Shown piece by piece: positions 33,826 through 42,424 of a stretch of 64,000 bases of DNA. Made by a program: the position numbers and the translations under genes. The stretch spans positions 17,749 to 81,748 of the forward strand of contig JASJDP010000010.1 in NCBI GenBank assembly GCA_030065095.1, written 5' to 3'. The notes beneath the pieces are model-generated. The model was not told the origin of the DNA. It saw nothing but the letters and a program-made list of their open reading frames with translations, and searched no databases. Positions within the stretch are counted from its first letter, which is position 1. Every line of letters begins with the position of its first letter. This stretch comes from Rhodobacter sp. GTDB lineage: Bacteria > Pseudomonadota > Alphaproteobacteria > Rhodobacterales > Rhodobacteraceae.

Positions 33826-36800
33826 ATGTCTTTCCTTTGGCCCAACTTCATCTTCGGCACCTCGAGCTCTGATGTCCTGAACGGAACGAACACGAACGAC
33901 TGGATCTTCGGTTTTTTCGGCGACGACTATTTGTCCGGGCTGGGTGGCGATGATCGGTTATTCGGCGGGTTCGGCAACGACACCATCCGGGGTGGCGAGG
34001 GCGATGACCGGATCAACGGAGGCCTTGGGTTCGACGTCGCGGTCTATTCGGGCCGGGTTCAGGATTATTCGATCACGCAAATCGGCCGCGGGCCCTGGCA
34101 GCACACCCTTGTCGCATCGACCGGGGCAGTCGACGACCCCGGCACCGACCGTCTGAGAGGCGTCGAGGCGCTCTATTTCGCGGCGGACGACTACACATTA
34201 TTCATCGACGGCACGGACAATGCGGTGCTGGCCGGAGACGATGCCATATCGGCCAGCGAAGACGGGACGACGGTCGTCGCGGCGTCCGTCCTGCTGGCAA
34301 ACGACCAGGAATTCGACGGCGACACCACGCAAATCATCGGCGTTTCGGGCACCAGCGTTGCCGGCGCAACGGTATCGCTGGCGGCCGGGTCGATCGTCTA
34401 TGATCCCGGCAGCCGGTTCGATACGCTGCCCGGCGGCGCGACCGAGACCGACACGTTCACCTACACGGTGACCGACGGCAATGGCGGCACGGATACGGCG
34501 ACGGTCACCGTCACGATCAACGGTGTCAACGACGACCCGGTGCTTACGGCCCTGAGCGCCGTCACCATCGACGAGAACACCGCATCGGTGCCGGCAGGCA
34601 TCGGTGCAACCGACGTCGACAGCACCAATCTCACCTTTTCGATTTCCGGAACCGACGCGGACCTCTTCAGCATTGATGCCGCCACCGGCGCGTTGAACTT
34701 CCTCTCGCCTCCGGATTTTGAGGATCCCCAGGACGTGGGGGGTGACAACACCTATGACGTGACCGTGACGGTCGAAGACGGCAACGGCGGCAACGACAGT
34801 GCCGACATTGCGGTTTCAGTGGCCGATGTGCTGGAAATTCCCGAGGTCGACGCCCGGATCAACGAGTTCCACTATGACAACGCGGGCGGCGATGTCGGTG
34901 AATTCGTCGAGATACGCACCGCCGCGGGCGACGATGTCTCGGCGCTGACCATCGAATTGTACAACGGCTCGTCCAGCCAGCTGAACGTCTACAACTCGGT
35001 GAGCGTCGCCGGCTTGACCATGACAACGGACGGCACTTACGACTACTATGTCTGGGAGCCGTCGAGCATCCAGAACGGCTCTCCCGACGGTATTGCATTG
35101 TCGAACGGCGGAACGGTGATCGAGTTCCTCAGCTACGAGGGCACATTCACGGCGGTCGATGGCAGCGCGGCAGGCCTGACCTCGACCGATATTGGCCAGG
35201 AGGAAGGTTCCGGCACGCCCATCGGCGACTCGCTTCAGCGCCTGGCCGACGGCACATGGGACGCGCCCCGGGCCGAGACAAAGGGGGCTGCCAATGACGT
35301 AGCCCCGACCATCGTGATCAATGAGGTACTGGTCAGCACCACTGGAAGCGATGTCGAGTTCCTGGAAATCTTCGGCACGCCGGGCACATCCCTTGCCGGT
35401 CTCAGCATCGTCAATATCGAAAGCGGCGATGCCAGCGGCAACATCGACAACCGGTTCGACCTGCCCGCCGATGCGGAAATCGGCGACAACGGATTCTACC
35501 TTGTCGGCAATTCGCTGGTCGGCTCGCTGGGCGTCACGCCGAACGCGACCATTCCGGGCAATTTCTTTGAAAACTCGTCCTCGACCATCGCCCTGCTTGA
35601 GACCGCTTCGATCTCGGGCAGCACTGTGGACGGCACCGAGACGGTAATCGACGCCATTGCGCTGTCTGACGGCGACGCCTCCGAAACCTTCTACTACGGC
35701 GCACAGGTTCTCGGCCCCGACGGCAGTTTCTACCCCTCTGCGGCGGGACGGTTCCCGGATGGCGGCGATTGGCAACTGATCGATGCGTTCAGCCCTGCCG
35801 GGAATAACACCACGCCCACTGCAGGAGACGGCGGCGGCACTGGCGGGCCGGAGGAAAAGCTGATCTCGGAAATTCAGGGCGACGGGGCGGCCTCGGCGCT
35901 GGAAGGCCAGCAGGTCATCGTCGAGGCCATCGTCGTCGGCGATTTCCAGGACGGCGGGCTGGGCGCGAACGGTGATCTGAACGGATTCTACCTGCAAGAG
36001 GAAGACGCGGACGCGGACGGCGACGCGCTGACATCCGAGGGCATCTTCGTCTTCGACGGGTTCTCGCCCGGCACCGACGTGCAGGTGGGTGACAAGGTCC
36101 GGATCACCGGCACCGTCACCGAGTTCTTCGGCGAGACCCAATTGTCGGGTCTGACCGACATTCAGATCGTCTCTGGCGGAAACACGTTGCCGACGGCGGC
36201 TCAGATCACCTTCCCCGTCGCGAAGGTTACCACCAACTCGAACGGCGAACTGATCGCCGATCTCGAGGCCTATGAGGGCATGCTGGTGACGCTGCCACAA
36301 GAGATGACCGTGTCGGACCTGTTCACGCTCGGCCGTTTCGGCGACATCGGGCTGCAGCAGGGCGGGTTGCTGGAGACCTTTACGCAGGCCAACGCGCCCA
36401 GCGTCGCCGGTTTCCAGGCCTTCCAGGAAACCGCGGTCAAGAATGCGGTGCTGCTGGACGATGGTTTCACCACCCAGAACCCGGACACGATCCCGTTCGA
36501 GATTGATGGCGAGCCCGGCAATATCGCCGGTCAATTCGACGCGGGCGACCCGCTGAGCGCGGGCGACACCGTCACCGGCATCACCGGCGTCCTGCGCTAC
36601 GGCACCGGATCGGGGTCGTTTGGCGACGAAGCCTACCGGATCAACCCGACCGAGGCCCCGGTCTTCGTCGACGACGTGCCGAGGGACGGCACCGCCCCGG
36701 ATGTGGGCGGCACGATCATCGTCTCCTCGTTCAACCTGTTGAACTTCTTCACCACCATCGATGACGGCACCGCCACGTCAGGGCCCAACAGCCTGCAACC

Positions 36801-37788
36801 CCGCGGCGCCGATAGCCTCGACGAGTTCCTGCGCCAGACGGACAAGCTGATCGCGGCCTTGGCGGAGGTCGGCGCCGATGTCTTCGGATTGGTGGAACTT
36901 GAAAACGAGTACGGCGACCAGAACGGCGATGGCCTGTTCTCGCTGCAATACATCGTCGATGCGCTGAACTCGACGATCCCGGGCGCGGCCTATGATTTCG
37001 TCGATCCGGGCGTGCCTTATGGCGACACCGGCGACGCGATCATGGTCGGCATGATCTACAACACCAACACGGTCGAAATCGCCGCGGGCACCAACCCTGC
37101 CATCCTGACCGACGCCCTGCTGCCGAGCCTTGGGCTGAATTTCGGCAACCCGGTCTTCGACGGCCCCGGCACCAGCCGCGCGCCGCTGGCGGCGACATTC
37201 ACCGAAATCTCGTCGGGCGAGGAATTCACTGTTGCGGTCAACCACTTCAAGTCGAAGGGCTCGATCAGCCCGTTCGGCAACAACGCCGGCATCGGCGACG
37301 GCACAGGCAACAACAACGAGGCGCGGCTGCAGGCGGCGCAGGCGCTCGACGCTTGGCTCGACACCAACCCGACCGGAACGTCCGACCCGGACACTCTGAT
37401 CATCGGTGACCTCAACGCCTATGCGATGGAAGACCCGGTAACGTTCCTGAAGAGCGAGGGCTATGTCGATCAGGTCGAGGTGTTCCTTCCGGTGGACGAG
37501 TTTGCGTTTTCCTTCGGCTTCCCGGTTGATCTGAACACCAGCCCGTCGGTCCAATCCTTTGGCGCGCTTGACTACGGGTTTGCAAGTGCATCGCTGGCCA
37601 GCCAGGTGACAGGCGCCGCAGAATGGCACATCAACGCGCTTGAAGCCTCGGCGCTGGACTACAATACCGAGTTTAAGCCGCAGTCCCAGATCGACGATCT
37701 ATATGCCGCGGACGGGTTCCGTTCGTCCGACCACGACCCGCTGGTCATCGGTCTCGATCTTGGCCCGCCGGACACGTTGCTGTCGTAA
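33826..37788 (+). CDS. ExeM/NucH-type extracellular nuclease with N-terminal RTX repeats, cadherin-like and lamin-tail modules
   Basis: The protein has 1320 residues from ATG 33826 (CGGAGA upstream). Order of modules: RTX repeats at about 15-70 (GGDDRLFGG, GGEGDDRIN); Ig/cadherin-like repeats at 130-335 (ETDTFTYTVTDGNGGTDT, VTIDENTASVPAGIGATDVD); two lamin-tail-like domains at about 340-495 (INEFHYDNAGGDVGEFVEI) and 500-665 (INEVLVSTTGSDVEFLEIFG); an OB-like nuclease-associated domain near 680 (ISEIQGDGAASALEGQQVIV); and an endonuclease/exonuclease/phosphatase catalytic domain from about 960. Its active-site blocks are SSFNLLNFF, FGLVELENEYGDQNGDG (1021), NHFKSKG (1138), GDLNAYAMEDP (1193) and SSDHDPLVIG (1300). 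It probably degrades extracellular DNA for phosphorus or biofilm turnover. The ending, DTLLS, fits type I export. Confidence 0.88.
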   Translation: MSFLWPNFIFGTSSSDVLNGTNTNDWIFGFFGDDYLSGLGGDDRLFGGFGNDTIRGGEGDDRINGGLGFDVAVYSGRVQDYSITQIGRGPWQHTLVASTGAVDDPGTDRLRGVEALYFAADDYTLFIDGTDNAVLAGDDAISASEDGTTVVAASVLLANDQEFDGDTTQIIGVSGTSVAGATVSLAAGSIVYDPGSRFDTLPGGATETDTFTYTVTDGNGGTDTATVTVTINGVNDDPVLTALSAVTIDENTASVPAGIGATDVDSTNLTFSISGTDADLFSIDAATGALNFLSPPDFEDPQDVGGDNTYDVTVTVEDGNGGNDSADIAVSVADVLEIPEVDARINEFHYDNAGGDVGEFVEIRTAAGDDVSALTIELYNGSSSQLNVYNSVSVAGLTMTTDGTYDYYVWEPSSIQNGSPDGIALSNGGTVIEFLSYEGTFTAVDGSAAGLTSTDIGQEEGSGTPIGDSLQRLADGTWDAPRAETKGAANDVAPTIVINEVLVSTTGSDVEFLEIFGTPGTSLAGLSIVNIESGDASGNIDNRFDLPADAEIGDNGFYLVGNSLVGSLGVTPNATIPGNFFENSSSTIALLETASISGSTVDGTETVIDAIALSDGDASETFYYGAQVLGPDGSFYPSAAGRFPDGGDWQLIDAFSPAGNNTTPTAGDGGGTGGPEEKLISEIQGDGAASALEGQQVIVEAIVVGDFQDGGLGANGDLNGFYLQEEDADADGDALTSEGIFVFDGFSPGTDVQVGDKVRITGTVTEFFGETQLSGLTDIQIVSGGNTLPTAAQITFPVAKVTTNSNGELIADLEAYEGMLVTLPQEMTVSDLFTLGRFGDIGLQQGGLLETFTQANAPSVAGFQAFQETAVKNAVLLDDGFTTQNPDTIPFEIDGEPGNIAGQFDAGDPLSAGDTVTGITGVLRYGTGSGSFGDEAYRINPTEAPVFVDDVPRDGTAPDVGGTIIVSSFNLLNFFTTIDDGTATSGPNSLQPRGADSLDEFLRQTDKLIAALAEVGADVFGLVELENEYGDQNGDGLFSLQYIVDALNSTIPGAAYDFVDPGVPYGDTGDAIMVGMIYNTNTVEIAAGTNPAILTDALLPSLGLNFGNPVFDGPGTSRAPLAATFTEISSGEEFTVAVNHFKSKGSISPFGNNAGIGDGTGNNNEARLQAAQALDAWLDTNPTGTSDPDTLIIGDLNAYAMEDPVTFLKSEGYVDQVEVFLPVDEFAFSFGFPVDLNTSPSVQSFGALDYGFASASLASQVTGAAEWHINALEASALDYNTEFKPQSQIDDLYAADGFRSSDHDPLVIGLDLGPPDTLLS

Positions 37789-37797
37789 CAACAAACT

Positions 37798-37828
37798 CGC
37801 GCGGCCGGGTACTGCGCCCGGTCGTGCG
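37798..37828 (+). terminator. GC-rich hairpin after the nuclease gene
   Basis: A 12-bp stem with two G-U pairs forms between CGCGCGGCCGGG (37798-37809) and CCCGGTCGTGCG (37817-37828), with a 7-nt loop. A CCTTTTT run follows about 10 nt later. It lies 9 nt after the stop codon and is a likely terminator. Confidence 0.55.
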
Positions 37829-37929
37829 GTTCAGAGCCTTTTTCAGCGAAATCAGCCCTGAACGCCCATCAGGGTTGGCCGAACTGAGAGAATGACCTTC
37901 CGGACCCGGATACTGCGGATTGGTGGCGT

Positions 37930-38355
37930 CATTCGGATGTGGTGATCGTCGACGTCGCCACATCAGGATGACGCTGGCGACCTTGCCGTTGGAACGACCC
38001 GTGGCGATGTTTGTCGGCCAGAGCGACGACGGGCTGACCAAGGCCGCGATCGCGGCCGGGATCTCTGCCTATGTGGTCGACGATCTGCGCCCCGACCGGC
38101 TGCACCCGGTGATGGCGCGGTTCAACGTCTTCCGACGGATGCGCGATGAGTTGAGCGAGACCAAGCGCGCGCGGGAGGAACGCAAGGTGATCGACCGCGC
38201 CAGGGGGCTCTCCAGGAAGGCGGGCGGGATCGACGAGGACGCGGCCTACGCGATCCTGCGCAGGGCGTCGATGGACAAGGGCAAGCGGATCACCGAGGTC
38301 GCGTCGGCCATCGTTACCGCAGCGGAGCTCTTGTCGGGAGCCTTACGTCGCTTTC
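37930..38355 (+). pseudogene. nasT: Remnant of nasT (ANTAR antitermination regulator)
   Basis: A plus-strand frame from ATG 37968 encodes the second half of a NasT receiver domain (RPVAMFVGQSDDGLTKAAIAAG, ISAYVVDDLRPDRLHPVMARF) and then an ANTAR domain (ERKVIDRARGLSRKAGGIDE, AYAILRRASMDKGKRITEVA, IVTAAELL). The first half of the receiver is missing. In another frame just upstream DVVIVDVATSG can be read, so a frameshift lies near 37960. The normally conserved GILMK segment of ANTAR reads GLSRK here. The 3' end runs out of frame into nasS. NasT is an RNA-binding antiterminator that responds to nitrate through NasS. This copy probably has no working receiver domain. Confidence 0.78.
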
Positions 38356-39275
38356 GGTGGGCTTCATTCCGCTGGTCGATGCCGCGCCGTTGATCGTCGC
38401 GCAGGAGATGGGCTTCGCGCGCGAAGAGGGGCTGAAGCCGGAACTTGTCCGCGCGCCGTCCTGGTCGTCGGTGCGGGATATGCTGGCCTTTGGTCGCGTG
38501 GATACGGCGCATATGCTGGCGCCGGTGCCGGTTGCGATGGCGCGCGGGATCGGCGGCGTCACCCCGCCGATCTCGGCACTTATGGTGTTGTCAGTCAATG
38601 GAAATGTCATCGGGGTGAGCCGCGATCTGGCCGAACGGCTCAGGGGTGCGGGCCACGATTTCGGCATTGCGGACGCGCATCGCGCCGGGCGCGATCTGGT
38701 TGCGGCGGGTGCGCCGCTGCGCTCGGTGTGCCGTTCCGCATTCTCGATGCATGCAGAGCTGCTGTACTCCTGGCTCTCTGCCCCGGGCCTGCCGGTGCCG
38801 CAAAGTTTCGAGATCCGAACCATTCCGCCACCCCTGATGGCCGACGCTATGGCTGCGGGCGAGATCGATGCGTTTTGCGTCAGCGAGCCTTGGGGCTCGA
38901 AAACGGTCGAATGCGGGGTCGGGGCGTTGATCCTGCCCGGCTGCGCGATCTGGAGCTTTGCGCAGAAAAAGGTGCTTGCCGTGCGGACGGCATGGACGGC
39001 CAAGGAGCCGGAACTGACCGGGCGGCTGATGCGCGCGGTGAGGAAGGCGAACCGCTGGCTTGGCGACGGCGGAGCGCGCATGATGGCGGCCGATATGCTG
39101 GGGCGGCCGGGCTTGCTGGACCTTGCCCCGGATATCGTCGATCGCTCGCTGACGGGCAGGTTCGTCGTTCTGCCATCGGGCGAGACGCGGGCGCGATATT
39201 GCCCGGCGCCAGCGAAAAGATCGAAGGCGGAATCGCCGAGGAGGCCGCCGCCGCTTCGGAAACCGGGCGCCTGAT
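38348..39275 (+). pseudogene. nasS: nasS-like nitrate sensor gene, damaged at both ends
   Basis: The open frame covers about 305 residues from ATG 38357, preceded in frame by SLTSLSV. The protein resembles NasS/NrtA-type nitrate-binding proteins: VGFIPLVDAAPLIVAQEMGF, APSWSSVRDMLAFGRVDTAHML, HAELLYSWLSAPGLPVPQSFEI, IDAFCVSEPWGS and RTAWTAKEPELTGRLMRAV. The normal start region is lost at the junction with nasT. After GRFVVLPSGETR (about 39185) the frame becomes Pro/Arg-rich and no longer family-like, so a frameshift or deletion removed the C-terminus. In intact systems NasS holds NasT inactive until nitrate or nitrite binds. The ligand-binding core here may still be readable, but function is doubtful. 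Confidence 0.72.
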
Positions 39276-39399
39276 CCTCGCGCGGAACCGTTTCTTCGAT
39301 GATCAGGTTTTCGATCCGCTCGGCTGATTTTGTCCACTTAATGTGTAACTGCAGCATTGCTGTGCCCGGGGACCGAGGATTCCCCCTGAATGTGCGAAA

Positions 39400-39415
39400 A
39401 GGACCTGCATTTGCG
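39400..39415 (+). promoter_or_regulatory. Candidate sigma54 (-24/-12) promoter of the nas operon
   Basis: AGGACCTGCATTTGCG has GG (39401-39402) and GC (39413-39414) separated by exactly 10 bases, with TTGCG at -12. This is the spacing required by sigma54. The expected start, near 39426, falls just before the leader hairpins. Nitrogen-assimilation operons are often NtrC/sigma54-controlled. The -24 block deviates from TGGCAC. Confidence 0.45.
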
Positions 39416-39438
39416 AGGGCGCGCAATCTTTGCCCACA

Positions 39439-39542
39439 GAGAGCATCGGCGCTCTCGCAAACACACCCACGACAGGGAACATTGAGCAAGGACGCTCGAA
39501 CCGTCCGCGCATTCGCGCAGTGAGGGTTCTGCGGCCTTTTTT
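39439..39542 (+). ncRNA. Nas operon leader RNA: two ANTAR-type hexaloop hairpins plus terminator
   Basis: Hairpin P1 (39439-39456) has stem GAGAGC/GCTCTC and hexaloop ATCGGC. Hairpin P2 (39482-39499) has stem TTGAGC/GCTCGA, with one G-U pair, and hexaloop AAGGAC. Both stems are 6 bp and both hexaloops carry A at position 1 and G at position 4, the known signature for ANTAR-domain antiterminators. A terminator follows: CGCAG (39516-39520), loop TGAGGGTT, CTGCG (39529-39533), then six T at 39537-39542. GAACC (39498-39502), overlapping P2, can also pair with GGTTC (39525-39529), which could compete with the terminator. The leader sits between nasS and the nrtA start at 39607, as in NasST-controlled operons. 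Confidence 0.72.
39516..39542 (+). terminator. Leader terminator upstream of nrtA remnant
   Basis: A 5-bp stem CGCAG/CTGCG with an 8-base loop is followed by GCC and six T (39537-39542). It is the attenuation point expected to be overcome by NasT binding to the upstream hexaloop hairpins. Confidence 0.6.
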
Positions 39543-39606
39543 GCGCCTTCAACCTGGCCTGGCGGCTGCCAAGACAAGAATCACGGACGGTGTGACCCGC
39601 ACAGTC

Positions 39607-39922
39607 ATGAGCACCGCATTCGCGGCGCTGCTCGCAACCTTCGCTTCGGCCCAAATGCTGGAGTTGGAAAAGGGCGAACTCGCCTTCGGCTTCATCAAGC
39701 GGACCGACATGGCCCCGCTCGCGGTGGCGTATGAGCAGGGCTATTTCCTTGACGAGGGCCTGTTCGTGATGCTTTAGGCGCAAGCGAACTGGCAGGTCCT
39801 TGTCGATCTCGCCCCATCCGTTCTATTCGGACGCGATCTGGTACCTGACCCAGATGCGCGGCTGGGGCGAGATCGACAAGGACCTGGTGAACGTCTCCAA
39901 GGTTCTGAAGATGAACACCTAG
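39607..39922 (+). pseudogene. nrtA: nrtA remnant (nitrate-binding protein), large internal deletion
   Basis: ATG 39607 opens [17 protein letters not shown], the end of a signal-like segment, then [20 protein letters not shown] and [19 protein letters not shown], the N-terminus of a NrtA-like periplasmic nitrate-binding protein. A TAG at 39775-39777 interrupts the expected LEAQANW, where GAG would be normal. AQANWQVLVD can be read beyond it. The frame then changes to PHPFYSDAIWYLTQMRGWGE, IDKDLVNVSKVLKMNT and TAG at 39920, which is the far C-terminal part. Roughly 300 central residues are gone. A perfect 23-bp inverted repeat flanks the scar. Not functional. Confidence 0.78.
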
Positions 39923-40201
39923 ACCAAGATCACCAAGCTGTTGCTGCCCTCGGCCCCGCCGCTGATCTTCACCGGGCTACGGCTGTCGCTGGGCGTCGGT
40001 TGGTTGGTCCTGATCGCCGCCGAGATGCCGGCCCAGAGCCCCGGGCTCGGCAAGTTCGTCTGGGACGAATTCCAGAGCGGCTCCAGCCAGTCACTGGCGA
40101 AGATCACGGTCGCAGTTCTGACTATCGGCATCATCGGTGTCCTGCCCGACCGGCTGATGTACGCGATCCAGTCGCTCTTTATCTTCACGAACCATCGGTG
40201 A
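39923..40201 (+). pseudogene. nrtB: nrtB remnant (nitrate ABC permease, C-terminal third)
   Basis: Directly behind the nrtA stop the frame reads [20 protein letters not shown], then [40 protein letters not shown] and [20 protein letters not shown] to TGA at 40201. This is the conserved end of NrtB-type permeases, including the last membrane helices and the coupling-loop exit. The first two thirds of the gene are missing, including the start codon and most helices. Not functional as a permease. Confidence 0.8.
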
Positions 40202-40206
40202 GTGGC

Positions 40207-41027
40207 ATGGCACTCCTGAAACTCGACGCGGTCTCGAAAAGCTTCGGCGAAGGCGCAACACGGACGGATGTTCTGAACGCCATCGATCTGGAGGTCGCGG
40301 AGGGGAGTTCCTCGTCCTCCTCGGCTTCTCGGGGACCGGCAAGACGACGCTGATCAACCTGCTTGCCGGGCTCGACACCCCCACCAGCGGACGGGCGACC
40401 TTTAAGGGCGCGCCGGTCGCTGGACCGGGGCCCGAGCGCGGCGTGATCTTACAAAACTGTTCGCTGATGCAGTGGCTCACGGTCAGCGGCAACGTGGGAT
40501 TGGCGGTCGACACCGTGTACCCCGGTCTGAGCCGGGCCGAGAAGACCGAAAAGGTGGCGCATTACGTGAAGACGGTGGGTCTCAGCCACGCCGCCACGCG
40601 CCGCCAGGCAGAGCTTTCGGGCGGCATGCGGCAGCGGGTGAACGTCGCGCATGCGCTGGCAATGAACCCGGAAGTGCCGCTGCTGGACGAGCCGCTTTCG
40701 GCGCTGGATGCGCTGATCCGAGCCAACCTCGCCGATGAGATCGAGCGGATCTGGGAAGGCGAGAGAAAGACTTGCGTGCTGATCACCAATGACGTGGACG
40801 AGGCCATCGTGCTGGCCGACCGTGTGGTGATGATGACGAACGGGCCGCAGGCGACCATCGGCAAGATCGCCGAAGCCGGCCCGCCGCGCCCTTGCACCCG
40901 CAAGGCGCTTTTGGAGCACCCGGACGATTACACCTACCGGCAGGAGGTGCTCGAATTCCTCGAGAAATACGAGCACGGCACCAATCCGAAACCCAAGCCG
41001 GCACAGCCGGCCCTGGCGGCGGAGTGA
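40207..41027 (+). pseudogene. nrtC: nrtC/D remnant (nitrate ABC ATPase) with frameshift
   Basis: ATG 40207 begins MALLKLDAVSKSFGEGATRT. After LEVAEG (about 40303) the frame shifts into a Ser-rich run, while another frame reads EFLVLLGFSGTGKTTLINLL and LAGLDTPTSGR, so one base was lost near 40302. From about 40300 to 41027 the frame is open: Walker A GFSGTGKTT, LSGGMRQRVNVAHALAMNPE and Walker B-like PLLDEPLSALDALIRANLAD. The rest of the ATPase is about normal. The start and body are out of frame with each other, so an active product is unlikely without an alternative start. Confidence 0.78.
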
Positions 41028-41033
41028 GCTCTA

Positions 41034-42424
41034 TGAAGAACCTTGTAATCATCGGCGCCGGCATGGCCGCCGGACGTCTTGTGGAACATGTGATCGAACA
41101 GGGCGGCTGGACCGTCACGCCCTTCAATGCCGAACCGCGCGGCACTTACGACCGGATCATGCTGTCGCCCGTGCTGACCGGTGACACGACCTGCGACGAG
41201 ATCGTCACCCATGACGGCGCCTTCTATGTTGAGAACGGCGTGCACTGCCGGTTCGGAGAGCGTGTCACCGCCATCGATCGCGCTGCCAGGACAGTCACCG
41301 GCGAACGCGGCGCGCCTGTATCTTACGACAAGCTGGTCATCGCCACCGGCTCGGACCCTTTCATGATCCCACTGCCGGGCCACTACCTCGAGGGCGTCAT
41401 CGCCTATCGAGATCTGGAAGACACCAAGCGTATAATGGCGCTGCGGCCTGGTCAAAAGGCGGTAGTGATCGGTGGCGGACTTCTTGGACTCGAGGCGGCG
41501 GCAGGCAGGCATGCCGGTGGAATCGACGTCACCGTGGTGCATCTGACGGGCCACCTGATGGAGCCCCAGCTCGACGAAGCGGCCGGGTACCTTCTGCGCA
41601 AGGAGCTCGTGGGGCGCGGGATCAAGGTGCTGTGTTCGTCCGACTCCAACAAGATCCTTGGTGAGAACGGACGCGTGAAGGCGCTGGTGCTGGACAACGG
41701 AACCGAGCTGCCTTGCGACCTGGTGTGCATGGCCGTTGGCATTCGGCCCAGTACCGCGCTGGCGCAAACCGCCGGGCTCGCCGGCGGCAAGGGCATCCAT
41801 GTGGACGACCAGATGGTGACCTCGGATGAAGACATCCTTGCCGTCGACAAATGTGTGGAGCACCAGGGCGCACTCGTCGGCCTCGTCGCGCCGCTTTACG
41901 ACCAGTCCAGGGTCGCGGCGAAAACCCTGGGCTGCGAACTCGCTGCTTTCGTCAACCGCGAGACCGCGACCAAGCTCAAGGTCACTGGCTGCGATCTCTT
42001 CAGCGCGGGCGACTTTGCCGAAGACGACGCCCGCGACGACATCGTCTTCCGCGACCCGGCCCGCGGCGTCTACAAGCGCCTCGTCCTTCAGGACAACCGG
42101 CTGACCGGCGCGGTGATGTATGGCGACACCGCCGATGGCGGCTGGTTCCACGGTCTGATCAAGGACAAGACCGATATCGCCGAGATGCGCGACACACTCA
42201 TCTTCGGGCCCGCCTTTCAGGGAGGGGCCGCGCTGGACCCAATGGCGGCCGTTGCAGCCTTACCGGCCGACGCAGAAATCTGCGGCTGCAACGGCATCTG
42301 CAATGGCCGGATCGTCGAGGCCATCGAGGGCGGCGCGAGCACGTTGGAGACGCTGCGTGCCATCGCCGATGCCGCCGACAAGCGCAACGTGACGACGGTA
42401 CCGAGGGCTTTGAAGCCGCGCTGA
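41034..42424 (+). pseudogene. nirB: nirB truncated: NAD(P)H/FAD domain of assimilatory nitrite reductase large subunit
   Basis: The open frame is about 463 residues from ATG 41034 (MKNLVIIGAGMAAGRLVEHV), where full NirB is about 800. Intact parts are the FAD-binding GAGMAAGR, the NAD-binding IGGGLLGLEAAAG, the FAD-end DFLSAGD-like FSAGDFAED, and a first BFD-like [2Fe-2S] site AEICGCNGICNGRIVEAI near residue 420. After TLRAIADAADKRN the frame ends within ten residues (TVPRALKPR). Nucleotides there switch into nasA sequence. The ferredoxin-nitrite-reductase half (sirohaem and 4Fe-4S domain) and nirD are lost. The remaining module could still be a soluble NAD(P)H-dependent flavoprotein if translated. 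Confidence 0.82.

Noticed and set aside
34816..36534. 572-codon minus-strand frame opposite the ExeM-type nuclease
   Set aside because: Antisense shadow of a clearly recognised modular nuclease.
38314..39783. 489-codon minus-strand frame across nasS and the leader
   Set aside because: Arg/Ser/Pro-rich; it lies opposite readable nasS and nrtA sequence and would cover the leader hairpins.
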